From Parasedimentitalea maritima (lineage in GTDB: Bacteria; Pseudomonadota; Alphaproteobacteria; Rhodobacterales; Rhodobacteraceae): a stretch of DNA of 64,000 bases. The notes below the pieces were generated by a model, which saw only the letters and a program-made list of their open reading frames with translations, searched no databases and was not told the origin of the DNA. The position numbers were made by a program, and so were the translations under genes. The stretch lies in assembly GCF_005771405.1 (NCBI RefSeq), contig NZ_VAUA01000002.1, positions 248,001 to 312,000 on the forward strand, read 5' to 3'. Below are positions 16,025 to 25,468 of this stretch, piece after piece; the first letter of the stretch is position 1, and the number at the start of each line of letters is the position of its first letter.

Positions 16025-16998
16025 TTAGATCCGTCGCAGCCCACCGCCATGGGAGAAATTCCCAGACGGGCAAACAGCGCACTGTCTTTGTCTTCTTCGG
16101 GATTGTCAGCGGTCAGCAGGGTTTCCCCTACAAAGATCGAGTTGGCCCCAGCAAAGAAACACATGGCCTGCATCTCGTCACTCATATCGGTGCGTCCTGC
16201 CGACAGGCGCACATGCGACTTTGGCATCAGGATACGGGCTAAGGCTACAGTGCGGACAAATTCGATCGGGTCCAGCTTGGCCACGTCGGCCAGCGGCGTG
16301 TCAGCAATTGGGATCAACATGTTGACTGGAACCGAATCCGGGTGTTCTTCGAGTGTGGCAAGGGCCAGCATCATGTCGATACGGTCCATCTGCTGCTCGC
16401 CCATGCCAACGATCCCACCAGCACAGACCTTGATACCGGCCTCGCGTACTTTATTCAGGGTGTCGATGCGGTCGGCAAAGGTACGGGTTGTAATGATTTC
16501 CGAGTAGTAGCGCTCAGAGGTGTCGATGTTGTGGTTGTAATAATCCAGACCGGAATCGCGCAGACGGAACACTTGTTCTTCGTCCAGCATACCCAGTGTC
16601 ATGCAGGTTTCCATGCCCAGATCTTTGACACCTTTGACCATCGCCTCTAGCGCGGCCATGTCGCGATCTTTGGGCGAGCGCCAAGCTGCGCCCATGCAAT
16701 AGCGTGTCGCGCCGCCCTCTTTGGCCTTACGGGCTTCAGATATTACCCGTTCGACTTCGATGAGTTTGCTGGCCGACAATTGCGCGCCATTGCGGGCCGA
16801 CTGCGAGCAATAAGCGCAATCCTCGGCGCAGCCACCAGTCTTAATGCTGAGCAATTTCGATTTCTGAACCTGATTGGGGTCAAAATGCTGACGGTGCACA
16901 GTCTGCGCCTGAAACAGCAAATCCATGAAAGGCAGATTGTAAATCGCTTCGGCTTGCTCACGTGTCCAGTCGTTACGGATAGGGCTTGCGTCCAACAT
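16021..16998 (-). CDS. bioB: Biotin synthase BioB
   Basis: 325 residues, a radical-SAM enzyme that inserts sulfur into dethiobiotin. The radical-SAM cluster motif [11 protein letters not shown] lies near residue 53. [12 protein letters not shown], the [12 protein letters not shown] loop and the arginine in [11 protein letters not shown] (ligand of the auxiliary 2Fe-2S cluster in this family) are also visible. The ATG at 16998 has GGGAG 6-8 nt upstream; the longer frame to 17055 would run across both BioR-like boxes and is rejected. It is the first gene of bioBFDAGC. Confidence 0.96.
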   Translation of the reverse strand: MLDASPIRNDWTREQAEAIYNLPFMDLLFQAQTVHRQHFDPNQVQKSKLLSIKTGGCAEDCAYCSQSARNGAQLSASKLIEVERVISEARKAKEGGATRYCMGAAWRSPKDRDMAALEAMVKGVKDLGMETCMTLGMLDEEQVFRLRDSGLDYYNHNIDTSERYYSEIITTRTFADRIDTLNKVREAGIKVCAGGIVGMGEQQMDRIDMMLALATLEEHPDSVPVNMLIPIADTPLADVAKLDPIEFVRTVALARILMPKSHVRLSAGRTDMSDEMQAMCFFAGANSIFVGETLLTADNPEEDKDSALFARLGISPMAVGCDGSK

Positions 16999-17017
16999 GT
17001 GATCTCCCAAGAGGAAA

Positions 17018-17027
17018 TTATAGATAA
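17018..17027 (-). promoter_or_regulatory. BioR-type operator, proximal box
   Basis: TTATAGATAA, a perfect match to the BioR (GntR family) consensus TTATMKATAA known from alphaproteobacterial biotin genes. It lies 20-29 nt upstream of the bioB start codon. BioR would repress the operon when biotin is sufficient. The bioR gene is not in this window. Confidence 0.88.
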
Positions 17028-17059
17028 TTTTCGCGCCAGACCATCCCGGCTGCATCGGT

Positions 17060-17069
17060 TAATAGATAA
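17060..17069 (-). promoter_or_regulatory. BioR-type operator, distal box
   Basis: On the minus strand TTATCTATTA, one base off the TTATMKATAA consensus. It begins exactly 42 bp from the proximal box, about four helical turns, so two repressor dimers could sit on the same DNA face. Confidence 0.75.
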
Positions 17070-17245
17070 TTTCTAATGTCGGTTTCAAGCCCCATCTCGC
17101 AACTGCCGCAATTAGTCGCGCTTCTTACCCCCTGTCACAGGCATTATTGCGCATATTCGCACAGGATCCGTTACTCGACGCCGATTGCGCCGCACCTCCG
17201 CACGACTATCTTTGGGTCAACCAAACATGAACCGGAGGCAAATAC

Positions 17246-18157
17246 ATGTCGCTCAGACCCGTACTCGAAACCCGCAACGCAATTGCAACCATGGAAGGCG
17301 CCGGCGTCAAGCTGCATCGCGCCTTTGGTTTTCAAGACCCAAGTGAGCTGGACCCATTCCTGTTGTTCGACGATTTTCGCAATGAAAACCCCGAAGATTT
17401 CAAAAAGGGATTCCCATGGCACCCACATCGCGGCATCGAAACCATCACCTATGTGCTGTCCGGAACTGTTGATCACACGGATTCTCTCGGCAACTCCGGC
17501 ACTTTGGGTGCAGGTGATGTGCAGTGGATGACGGCTGGATCGGGGATCATGCACCAGGAAATGCCCAACGGGAACGCGTCTGGGCAGATGCATGGTTTCC
17601 AGTTGTGGGGCAACTTGCCCGGCGCCCAAAAAATGACAGCGCCCCGATACCAAGATGTTGGCAGTAGCGACATCCCTGAGGTCATTGATGACGATGGGAC
17701 TCGGGTCAAAGTCATCGTTGGCGAATTCTGGGGACAGCGTGGGCCAGTAGATGGCATCGCCGCCGATCCACAGTACCTAGACGTTTATGTCCCCGCCGGG
17801 GTCAAGAAGACCTTCAAGATTGACACTTACCGACGCGCCTTTGCCTATATATTTGATGGCCAGGCCGCCTTTAGCGATGCTTCGGCCCCCCAGGGTGTCT
17901 TGCTGGAAAAAGAAGTGGCTGGTGAAGAACTGCACATTCGCGATATGTCAGGCGACCGGACGCTGGTACGGTTTGGAAGCGGAGATGAAATCACGGTAAT
18001 GGCAGGTCATGAAGGCGTTCGGTTCCTGCTCATCTCAGGTGCACCAATTGACGAACCCGTCGCCTGGCATGGTCCTATTGTGATGAATACCCGCGCTGAA
18101 TTGCAACAGGCCTTCGATGAATTGCGCAATGGTAGCTTCATCCGACCTGCTCACTAA
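17246..18157 (+). CDS. Pirin family protein
   Basis: 303 residues, bicupin. The metal ligands of human pirin are conserved as His59 and His61 (WHPHRGIET), His103 and Glu105 (MHQEMP). Bacterial pirins are Fe or other metal proteins, some with quercetinase activity or acting as redox-sensing partners; the substrate is unknown here. A strong ribosome site (GGAGG) precedes ATG 17246. The gene is divergent from bioB and transcribed alone. Confidence 0.92.
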   Translation: MSLRPVLETRNAIATMEGAGVKLHRAFGFQDPSELDPFLLFDDFRNENPEDFKKGFPWHPHRGIETITYVLSGTVDHTDSLGNSGTLGAGDVQWMTAGSGIMHQEMPNGNASGQMHGFQLWGNLPGAQKMTAPRYQDVGSSDIPEVIDDDGTRVKVIVGEFWGQRGPVDGIAADPQYLDVYVPAGVKKTFKIDTYRRAFAYIFDGQAAFSDASAPQGVLLEKEVAGEELHIRDMSGDRTLVRFGSGDEITVMAGHEGVRFLLISGAPIDEPVAWHGPIVMNTRAELQQAFDELRNGSFIRPAH

Positions 18158-18330
18158 TTACGAAAATTAGCGGTCGCAACAACCAAATGAGTCATTTTCC
18201 CTTACGTGACTCTGGAAATTGCGGCCGCAACCTGACATCGTAAGCAAATATAAGGTTACTCTCTTCTAAATTGAAATCGGACCTTTTTGTCCGAAGTGTT
18301 TTTTATCATTTTGCCTTGGGGTGTTCCCAA

Positions 18331-19209
18331 ATGAGTTATCAACGGACTGCTGAACGGCCGCTGGACAAAGCAATGAGAGAACGTCTGCATCTGCGCAGCG
18401 GAAATACCGTTGTGCTGAAACTCATTCGCGGCCTGATCCATACCAGCGACACTGTTAGCCGGACATTGTTTGGCCACCCGCTTATTGCACTACGTGAAAG
18501 CGAAGCCCTTTTCGATCAGGTAGACGGGCTAAAGGGCCAGGCCCTGGTCAACGCCCTGCTGGCACGAGATGGAGGCACCACAATCACAGTTCATGGGCTG
18601 CAAAACATCCCTGCCACCGGTCCAGTTATAATCGCATCGACCCATCCAACAGGCATCTTTGACTTTCCTGCCCACGCAAGAGCCCTGTTGGAAAAACGCC
18701 CTGACATGAAAGTCGTTGCCAACCAAGAAACCGAAAAATTTCTTGGTTCAGAAAGCATCATTCCAGTCACGATCAACAAGCAAAACCGCGCTGTGTCGGG
18801 CAAACAAACCCGGCAGGCGATGCTAAATCACCTTGCAAACGATGGGGCCGTTCTAATTTTCGGATCAGGAAGGGTTCCCGATTCCAAACAGGGTCAATTG
18901 GTCGAACCTGCATGGCGAAACGGCTCCACACTGGTTTCCTTGGCCAGCCAGGCGCCAATTGTACCCGCAACACTAGATGCCAGAAACTCCAGAGCCTACT
19001 ACCGCATACGCGCCATTGCCCGGTTCCTTAGTGGAGGCAATGACCATTTTGGCGCCATGGTAGCGTCACTTCGGTATACGGCTGAGCTGATTGAAAAACT
19101 GGGCGGGCGATACGACGTTCATTATGGCAAGCTGCTCCCACCCGGGGCCGACCCTGCAACTCTAAAACAGGCAGCGGAATCTCTTGTACCAGGGCAATAT
19201 CAAGCCTGA
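18331..19209 (+). CDS. Lysophospholipid acyltransferase-like (PlsC superfamily) protein
   Basis: About 292 residues. The acyltransferase core begins GPVIIASTHPTGIFDFPAHA, where HPTGIFD corresponds to motif I (a His and Asp spaced as HX5D rather than the usual HX4D). IFGSGRVPDSKQG takes the place of motif III and APIVPATLDAR that of motif IV. These suggest transfer of an acyl chain to a glycerol- or amino-acid-based lipid at the inner membrane. I prefer ATG 18331 (GGGG 9 nt upstream) to the TTG at 18271. It converges on the GNAT gene with a 10-nt overlap of coding ends. Confidence 0.78.
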   Translation: MSYQRTAERPLDKAMRERLHLRSGNTVVLKLIRGLIHTSDTVSRTLFGHPLIALRESEALFDQVDGLKGQALVNALLARDGGTTITVHGLQNIPATGPVIIASTHPTGIFDFPAHARALLEKRPDMKVVANQETEKFLGSESIIPVTINKQNRAVSGKQTRQAMLNHLANDGAVLIFGSGRVPDSKQGQLVEPAWRNGSTLVSLASQAPIVPATLDARNSRAYYRIRAIARFLSGGNDHFGAMVASLRYTAELIEKLGGRYDVHYGKLLPPGADPATLKQAAESLVPGQYQA

Positions 19210-19700
19210 GTTGCACTAATGTCGGATGTGGCAGACCAACGATAGACCACTTCGTTGCCGCCACCTTCGCCGTGAAATCCGGCCCGCTGCAACACGCGAG
19301 CAGACGCTGTATTGTCGGCCATGACACCCCCACACAGCACAGTATCAGTATCTCCAAAGTGCTGCTGCAGCGCCGAAATGAGTTCGGTTGCCCGCCCTTG
19401 CCCCCAATAATCCTGCGCAAACAGATAGCCAAGATGACGCTCTTTGCTACTTGGCTCTGCATAAGAAAGGACCAGCAGTCCAACCCCTGCACCCGATAGA
19501 TCAAACAAAGCGACCACTTCGGCCTCACGAGATAATTCGGTCAGGAAACCCCGCTGTGCTGAAAAACTTAGAAGATCGTGAAACCCACCTGGTAGGAATT
19601 TCACAACTTCGGGCATGAAGAAGGTAGACAAATCGTCCGGAGAAAGTAGGCGCCAATCATCACAGTACAGGCGTTCCGATCTAACCTCGAAAAGGGTCAT
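19200..19700 (-). CDS. GNAT family N-acetyltransferase (RimJ/RimL type)
   Basis: 166 residues. Residues 1-30 match the usual opening of this group (SERLYCDDWRLLSPDDL). The acetyl-CoA binding motif A appears as HLGYLFAQDYWGQGRATELI, and NTASARVLQRAGFHGEG gives the typical C-terminal strand-helix. The substrate is not predictable. The ATG at 19700 overlaps the stop of the TetR regulator by 4 nt (ATGA), so the two genes form one unit and the acetyltransferase is probably under TetR control. Confidence 0.87.
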   Translation of the reverse strand: MTLFEVRSERLYCDDWRLLSPDDLSTFFMPEVVKFLPGGFHDLLSFSAQRGFLTELSREAEVVALFDLSGAGVGLLVLSYAEPSSKERHLGYLFAQDYWGQGRATELISALQQHFGDTDTVLCGGVMADNTASARVLQRAGFHGEGGGNEVVYRWSATSDISATQA

Positions 19701-20284
19701 GACACCATCGCCCGCCGCACCATCTCCCAATATGTTGTCTCAACTTCATCCAAGGAAAGACGCCCACCAGAGCGATACCAAGTATTGACCCCATTTAGCA
19801 TGGCAATCACCGCCAGCGTTGCGATTTTGGTATCCGGGACCACAAACACGCCGTCACTTACGCCCTGTTTAAGGATCACCTCTAGCGCGATTTCATATTC
19901 CCGACGTAGCGATTCGATAGCGGTGAAATTGTCCGGAGACAGGTTGCGCAGCTCCATATAGGCGATGAATACAGCGTCCGGCCGCCGCATATGGAACCGG
20001 ATGTGGAACCGTGTAAAGGCTTCGAGCTGTGACAATGCCCCACCATCGCGCGGCAAATCACGCCACGAGGCAAGAAGCTCGGTCATATGGCTTTCCATCA
20101 GCCGAAACAGCAGGCTTTGCTTGTCTGGGGTATAGTTATACAACGCGCCCGCCTGCACACCCACCTCCCGCGCAATCTGACGCATGGAAACAGCGGCATA
20201 GCCGTGTTGCGCAAACAGACGCAGTGCCGCGTCAGAAATACGCGGGCCAGTTATGCCAGAATGAGATCCCTGAGTTCGAGCCAT
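19697..20284 (-). CDS. TetR family transcriptional regulator
   Basis: 195 residues. The N-terminal helix-turn-helix is canonical: AALRLFAQHGYAAVSMRQIAREVGVQAGALYNY (about 19-51, quoted in parts), with KQSLLFRLMESH leading into the ligand domain. The C-terminal domain resembles FadR/AcrR-like regulators, for which acyl-CoA or another hydrophobic ligand is common; none is indicated directly. A palindromic operator lies 14 nt upstream of its start, so autoregulation is likely. The downstream partner is a GNAT enzyme; a small lipoprotein gene is transcribed divergently. Confidence 0.9.
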   Translation of the reverse strand: MARTQGSHSGITGPRISDAALRLFAQHGYAAVSMRQIAREVGVQAGALYNYTPDKQSLLFRLMESHMTELLASWRDLPRDGGALSQLEAFTRFHIRFHMRRPDAVFIAYMELRNLSPDNFTAIESLRREYEIALEVILKQGVSDGVFVVPDTKIATLAVIAMLNGVNTWYRSGGRLSLDEVETTYWEMVRRAMVS

Positions 20285-20297
20285 GCATCTAGACTAT

Positions 20298-20313
20298 CTG
20301 AACAAACGTTCAG
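20298..20313. promoter_or_regulatory. TetR-type operator palindrome
   Basis: CTGAAC-AAAC-GTTCAG, a perfect 6-bp inverted repeat with a 4-nt centre, located between the tetR start (20284) and the divergent lipoprotein gene (20382). Position and symmetry fit a TetR dimer site. Confidence 0.75.
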
Positions 20314-20381
20314 AAAAAACCCCTGCTTGCGCCTTTTGCGTCAAACAGGCATCAAAGAGAAAGAGAAAAGGACCAACCGTC

Positions 20382-20642
20382 ATGAGCAGCCAAACTGCGC
20401 TGAAATCCTGCGCCTGCATCGTTGCACTGATGGCTGTGGCCTGCACCCGAGTGCCCGAGCTGGAAGACCAGCTGACCCCGGCATTGAAGCGGGCCGACTA
20501 TCCTATTCTGGTCCCATTGGATAGTGCTGCCCCTCCCCTGCCTGATCCGGAAATCGAGAGCACTGCATTGGAACAAGAACTGGCTGCACGAAGTGCCCGA
20601 TTGCAGGCGCGCGCACACGCGTTGGCCTCAAGACCTAATTAA
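20382..20642 (+). CDS. Small lipoprotein of unknown function
   Basis: 86 residues. A type II signal peptide ends in the lipobox ALMAVAC with Cys21 as lipidation site. The mature part is a short Pro-rich linker (DSAAPPLPDPEIES) and a terminal helix rich in Ala, Arg and Leu. ATG 20382 is preceded by AAAAGGA. The gene is divergent from tetR and shares its operator region, so it may be under the same control. No known family. Confidence 0.72.
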   Translation: MSSQTALKSCACIVALMAVACTRVPELEDQLTPALKRADYPILVPLDSAAPPLPDPEIESTALEQELAARSARLQARAHALASRPN

Positions 20643-20857
20643 TCTTACCTGCGTCGTCGCCATCCACTAGATCGTCTTCCCGTAATGTCTGGCACCTCTT
20701 CCTCGACCTAGGTCAAACCTCACTTCGGCACCGAAATCGGACAGCCATCGACAACACAAGCCATGCGTTTCCTTCCCTTCCGAAGTTCAGCGCCGTTGCG
20801 CCTCTCCCCTGAATTGGCTAAGGCGGAGGAAAGATTAAGAATAAGGGATCATCAACT

Positions 20858-22144
20858 ATGACAGAGCCGCTTCGTCTTGGGATTGCAGGTTTAGGTACCG
20901 TTGGCATGGGCGTGATCAAAATCATCCGCCGCCAGGCTGACCTGCTAGAGGCACGAACGGGTCGTCCAGTGGTGATTTCCGCTGTTTCCGCCCGTGATGC
21001 GAGCAAGGACCGCGGCCTCTCTCTCAGCAATTATGCTTGGGAAACGGACCCGGTCGCACTGGCCAAACGCGATGATGTTGACGTGTTTGTGGAACTGATG
21101 GGTGGGCATGAAGGCGCAGCCAAGCAAGCGACCGAAGCCGCTCTGGCAACGGGCAAGGACGTGGTCACCGCAAACAAGGCATTGCTGGCCATTCACGGTC
21201 AATCACTGGCTGAACAGGCCGAAGCCGCAGGCCAGGTGATCCGGTTTGAAGCTGCAGTTGCCGGCGGTATCCCAGTGATCAAATCCCTGACCGAAGGGCT
21301 GGCAGGCAATGAAGTAACGCGCGTAATGGGCGTGATGAACGGCACCTGCAATTTCATCCTGACCCAGATGCAGGCCACCGGACAGGGCTATAACGCCTTG
21401 TTCGAAGAATGCGCCAAGCTTGGTTATCTCGAAGCCGATCCCAACCTGGATGTTGGGGGCATCGATGCTGGCCACAAACTGGCGCTGCTGGCTGCAATTG
21501 CCTTTGGGACCAAGCCTGATTTTGAAAACGTGCAGCTGGAAGGCATTCAGCGCATCACACTGGAAGACATCAATCAAGCTGCAGACATGGGCTTTCGCAT
21601 CAAATTGCTGGGGGTAGCTCAACGCTCTCCCCGCGGTTTGGAACAGCGTATGTCACCTTGCTTGGTCCCGGCCAGCTCCCCGATTGGGCAGCTGGAAGGC
21701 GGCACCAATATGGTCGTGATCGAAGGGGATGCAGTGGAACAGATTGTTCTGCGCGGTCCCGGTGCCGGTGAGGGCCCAACAGCCAGCGCCGTATTGGGCG
21801 ACATCTGCGACTTAGCACGTGGATTGCGCATTGCCACCTTTGGCCAGCCCGCCAACAGCCTGCAAACAATTCCTGCAGCTCAAACAGGCATGCCAGCCCC
21901 CTACTACCTGCGAATGGCATTGCAAGACAAACCCGGCGCCCTGGCCAAAGTGGCTGCAGCTCTGGGCGATGCGGGCGTCTCAATCGACCGAATGCGCCAG
22001 TACAGCCACTCGGAACCAACAGCACCTGTTCTCATCGTCACCCATAAATGCACCCGGGCAACGCTGGATGTCGCATTGGAGGCGCTCGAGGCCAGTGCGG
22101 TGGTCGCCCAAACGCCGGTCGCGCTGCGTATCGAAGAGCTTTGA
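20858..22144 (+). CDS. hom: Homoserine dehydrogenase
   Basis: 428 residues. It reduces aspartate semialdehyde to homoserine on the way to threonine, methionine and isoleucine. The Rossmann motif LGIAGLGTVGMGV is at residues 7-19, the homoserine dehydrogenase signature region around AAVAGGIPVIKSL, GVMNGTCNFIL and LGYLEADPNLDVGGIDAGHK follows, and an ACT domain (YYLRMALQDKPGALAKVAAAL) forms the C-terminus, implying feedback control. The ribosome site AAGGGA precedes ATG 20858. glpX follows 141 nt later on the same strand. Confidence 0.96.
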   Translation: MTEPLRLGIAGLGTVGMGVIKIIRRQADLLEARTGRPVVISAVSARDASKDRGLSLSNYAWETDPVALAKRDDVDVFVELMGGHEGAAKQATEAALATGKDVVTANKALLAIHGQSLAEQAEAAGQVIRFEAAVAGGIPVIKSLTEGLAGNEVTRVMGVMNGTCNFILTQMQATGQGYNALFEECAKLGYLEADPNLDVGGIDAGHKLALLAAIAFGTKPDFENVQLEGIQRITLEDINQAADMGFRIKLLGVAQRSPRGLEQRMSPCLVPASSPIGQLEGGTNMVVIEGDAVEQIVLRGPGAGEGPTASAVLGDICDLARGLRIATFGQPANSLQTIPAAQTGMPAPYYLRMALQDKPGALAKVAAALGDAGVSIDRMRQYSHSEPTAPVLIVTHKCTRATLDVALEALEASAVVAQTPVALRIEEL

Positions 22145-22285
22145 GCACATCGCTGCACAAAAAACGAAATTAGCCCGGGCTGCGAGGGCATCAACCCGCC
22201 CCGGATCATACTCGCCTCTTGCGAGCCCTGCCCCGCACGGGGTATGCGACGAGTAACCCTCATTGTTTGAGACAGGATATTGATC

Positions 22286-23257
22286 ATGAATTCGACCCTT
22301 TCCGACGCGGCCTTTAACGACCGCATGTTGTCCCTGGGCCTGGCCCGTGTTGCCGAACAGGCAGCATTGGCCTCAGCCTCTTTGGTGGGTCGTGGAGACG
22401 AGAAAGCCGCTGACCAAGCGGCCGTCAACGCCATGCGTGAGCAATTGAATCTGCTGGACATCGCTGGCGTGGTAGTCATTGGTGAGGGTGAGCGCGACGA
22501 GGCGCCGATGCTGTTCATCGGTGAAGAAGTAGGCACTGGCAAAGGCCCCGGTGTCGATATTGCGCTGGACCCGCTGGAAGGCACCACGCTGACTGCAAAA
22601 GACATGCCCAATGCGTTGACGGTGATTGCAATGGGTCCACGCGGATCCATGCTGCACGCGCCTGATGTTTATATGGACAAGCTCGCAGTTGGCCCCGGCC
22701 TGCCTGAAGGCGTTGTCACCTTGGACATGAGCCCGACCGAGCGGGTCGTCGCCTTGGCTAAGGCCAAAGGATGTGCCCCATCCGATATTACGGTTTGCAT
22801 TCTGGAGCGTCCACGCCACGAAGCCATGATTGCCGAAGTGCGCAAAACTGGTGCTGCGATCCGCCTGATCACAGACGGCGATGTAGCTGGTGTTATGCAC
22901 TGCGCCGAAAGCGAGACCACTGGCATCGATATGTATATGGGGTCTGGTGGCGCGCCCGAGGGAGTTTTGGCTGCTGCAGCTTTGAAATGTATGGGCGGTC
23001 AGATTTATGGTCGGTTGTTGTTCCGCAACGACGACGAACGCGGTCGCGCAGCCAAGGCAGGTATCACCGACCTGAACCGGATTTACGCCCGCGACGACAT
23101 GGTCACTGAAAATGTGATTTTTGCGGCCACTGGCGTTACTGGTGGCACCCTCCTGCCTGCCATCAAACGCGAACCCGGATGGGTAGAAACCAGCACCCTG
23201 CTGATGCGCTCCAAATCCGGCTCGGTCCGTCGGATGTCTTATCGCACCCCGGTCTAA
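22286..23257 (+). CDS. glpX: Fructose-1,6-bisphosphatase class II (GlpX)
   Basis: 323 residues. GlpX hydrolyses fructose 1,6-bisphosphate for gluconeogenesis; in autotrophic relatives it can also act on sedoheptulose bisphosphate. Family motifs are VVIGEGERDEAPML (metal ligands), DIALDPLEGTTLTAKD (the inositol-phosphatase-like signature) and MGSGGAPEGVLAAAALKCMGG. ATG 22286 has CAGGAT upstream. A terminator follows at 23328-23358. Confidence 0.95.
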   Translation: MNSTLSDAAFNDRMLSLGLARVAEQAALASASLVGRGDEKAADQAAVNAMREQLNLLDIAGVVVIGEGERDEAPMLFIGEEVGTGKGPGVDIALDPLEGTTLTAKDMPNALTVIAMGPRGSMLHAPDVYMDKLAVGPGLPEGVVTLDMSPTERVVALAKAKGCAPSDITVCILERPRHEAMIAEVRKTGAAIRLITDGDVAGVMHCAESETTGIDMYMGSGGAPEGVLAAAALKCMGGQIYGRLLFRNDDERGRAAKAGITDLNRIYARDDMVTENVIFAATGVTGGTLLPAIKREPGWVETSTLLMRSKSGSVRRMSYRTPV

Positions 23258-23327
23258 CCCGTTGCGGGGCCTAGGTCCTGCTGCCTCTACCGGCGACGTC
23301 CGGAGAAGGCATTTCTAAATACGAAGA

Positions 23328-23358
23328 AAGGCCGGGTCTGAGAGAGACCTGGCCTTTT
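23328..23358 (+). terminator. Rho-independent terminator of glpX
   Basis: AAAGGCC-G-GGTCT, loop GAGAG, AGACC-T-GGCCTTTT: a 12-bp stem with one mismatch, ending in T4. It separates hom/glpX from recJ. Confidence 0.88.
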
Positions 23359-23383
23359 GCCTTCTTATACTAAGGATTGTGCT

Positions 23384-25126
23384 GTGGCGTTTCTGAATGT
23401 TGAAAAATCCCTGACTGGACGGTGCTGGCAAGGGCCAGGAATTGACATTGAACGCGCAGCGGAAGCTATGGCGCAACAAAGCGAAATTGCTGCACCAGTG
23501 TGCCAGGTTCTTGCCCGACGAGGTGTCCCCACGCACGAGGCCAAAGGGTTTCTGACACCACAATTGAAAGACCTGCTACCAGATCCACGACGAATGAAAG
23601 ACATGGAGACCGCTGCAAAGCGCTTTCTACAGGCTGCAGAGCGACGCGAACGGATCGCCGTTTTTGCCGACTATGACGTCGATGGTGGCAGCTCGGCAGC
23701 CCTGTTGCTGGTATGGCTACGTCAAATGGGACTCAGTGCAACGCTTTATGTGCCCGACCGCATCGACGAGGGTTATGGACCCAATGACGAAGCCATGTCA
23801 GCGCTGGCGAAAAATCATGATCTGATCATTTGCGTCGATTGCGGCACAATGAGTCATGGCCCAATCGCCGCAGCCGCAGGTGCGGATGTGGTGGTTCTGG
23901 ACCACCACCTTGGCGCAGAGACGCTGCCCGACTGCGTGGCGGTGGTGAACCCCAACCGACAAGACGAGGACGGCGAGCTGGGTTACTTTTGCGCGGCTGG
24001 CGTCGTGTTTTTGATGTTGGTCGAGGCGCGTCGGCAGTTGCGTGAAGGCGGTCATGGTACCGGCCCTGATTTGATGGCCATGCTGGATCTTGTCGCACTG
24101 GCAACAGTGGCAGATGTGGCGCCTCTGATTGGGGCAAATCGCGCCCTTGTACGTCAGGGGTTAAAGGTAATGGCTGCCCGAAAACGTCCCGGTCTGGTGG
24201 CACTGGCAGATGTATCACGGATGGATTCGGCGCCATCCACCTATAGTCTCGGCTTTATGCTGGGCCCACGGGTCAATGCAGGCGGGCGGATTGGCAAGGC
24301 TGACCTTGGTGCTCGGTTGTTGTCGACCGATGACGCACATGAAGCCGCCTCAATTGCAGAGCGGTTGGACCAGCTGAACACAGAACGCCGCGATATAGAA
24401 AACGCCGTACGTGCCGCTGCGATGGAGCAAGCCGAAGAGCGTGGGCTGGATGCGCCATTGGTCTGGGCCGCTGGCGAGGGCTGGCATCCGGGGGTGGTGG
24501 GTATTGTTGCGTCGCGGCTGAAAGAAGCTGCCGGACGACCTGCCGTTGTGATTGGTCTGGATGGCAACGAGGGCAAAGGGTCGGGCCGCTCCGTCAGCGG
24601 TATTGATCTGGGTGCAGCTATTCAGCGATTGGCCAGTGATGGGCTACTGATCAAAGGTGGAGGCCACAAGATGGCAGCAGGGCTGAGTGTGGCCCGCGAC
24701 CAGCTGGAGCCGGCCATGGCACGACTGGCAGAACTTTTGGACAAACAAGGCGCCGGCGATCTGGGCCCAGCAGACCTAAAGCTGGACGGCGTTCTGATGC
24801 CAGGGGCCGCCACAGTTAGCATGATCGAACAGATCGAACAGGCTGGCCCCTTTGGCGCAGGTGCACCTGCACCGCGGTATGCCTTCCCAGATATGCAGGT
24901 ACGCTTTGCCAAGCGTGTCGGTGAGTCACATTTGAAGCTATCGCTGAGCGACGGCATAAGCAGCGGCATTGATGCCATCTGTTTTGGCGCCTTCGACACC
25001 GCGATGGGGCAAAACCTACTGGACCATGGTGGCGCCAGGTTCCACTTTGCTGGCCGGTTGGAGATCAACAGTTGGGGTGGCCGTCAGACTGCGCAACTGC
25101 GGTTGGAAGATGCCGCCCCCGCCTAA
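23384..25126 (+). CDS. recJ: Single-stranded-DNA-specific exonuclease RecJ
   Basis: 580 residues, a 5'-3' ssDNA exonuclease of the DHH phosphoesterase family acting in recombination and mismatch repair. The metal-binding motifs are VFADYDVDGGSSAALLL (motif I), ICVDCG (II), VVVLDHHLG (III, DHH), and the C-terminal DHHA1 region with KGGGHKMAAGLSV. The start is GTG 23384 with AAGGA 6 nt upstream; the longer frame begins at a TTG inside the glpX terminator. Length is normal. Confidence 0.94.
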   Translation: MAFLNVEKSLTGRCWQGPGIDIERAAEAMAQQSEIAAPVCQVLARRGVPTHEAKGFLTPQLKDLLPDPRRMKDMETAAKRFLQAAERRERIAVFADYDVDGGSSAALLLVWLRQMGLSATLYVPDRIDEGYGPNDEAMSALAKNHDLIICVDCGTMSHGPIAAAAGADVVVLDHHLGAETLPDCVAVVNPNRQDEDGELGYFCAAGVVFLMLVEARRQLREGGHGTGPDLMAMLDLVALATVADVAPLIGANRALVRQGLKVMAARKRPGLVALADVSRMDSAPSTYSLGFMLGPRVNAGGRIGKADLGARLLSTDDAHEAASIAERLDQLNTERRDIENAVRAAAMEQAEERGLDAPLVWAAGEGWHPGVVGIVASRLKEAAGRPAVVIGLDGNEGKGSGRSVSGIDLGAAIQRLASDGLLIKGGGHKMAAGLSVARDQLEPAMARLAELLDKQGAGDLGPADLKLDGVLMPGAATVSMIEQIEQAGPFGAGAPAPRYAFPDMQVRFAKRVGESHLKLSLSDGISSGIDAICFGAFDTAMGQNLLDHGGARFHFAGRLEINSWGGRQTAQLRLEDAAPA

Positions 25127-25226
25127 CACACCGAAGCAAAAACGGTCGGTCCAAAGAATTTTCGCTGCCATGCATTTTTTACTTGCGGTGCGCATCGGGA
25201 ATTACTAATACCCGCTGACACTAAGT

Positions 25227-25301
25227 GGCCCGTTCGTCTATCGGTTAGGACGCCAGGTTTTCAACCTGGAAAGACGAGTTCGATTCTCGTACGGGCTGCC
25301 A
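25227..25301 (+). tRNA. tRNA-Glu (TTC), copy 1
   Basis: 75 nt. Acceptor stem GGCCCGT/ACGGGCT (closing G-U), discriminator G, encoded CCA. Anticodon stem CCAGG/CCTGG with the loop TTTTCAA giving anticodon TTC; T-loop TTCGATT between ACGAG and CTCGT. Identical to copy 2. Confidence 0.95.
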
Positions 25302-25468
25302 CATCCCTTCCACTGAAGTACTAAAACGCCGCCCTTGGACGGTTAAGTTATTGTTATTTGTCAAAAGCTTGCCTGAGTTTCACTGGGTGAGAAATTATTG
25401 CACTTTTTAGAAAATATCCACTTGCGTCCCGGAAGCGGGTTAATTAGATACCGCTTCAAGCACTAAGT

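Noticed and set aside
16999-17055. N-terminal extension of bioB to 17055
   Set aside because: It would run through the proximal BioR-type box and leaves the good GGGAG-ATG pair unused.
23357-23384. Upstream TTG start for recJ
   Set aside because: It would begin inside the glpX terminator, and GTG 23384 has a proper ribosome site.
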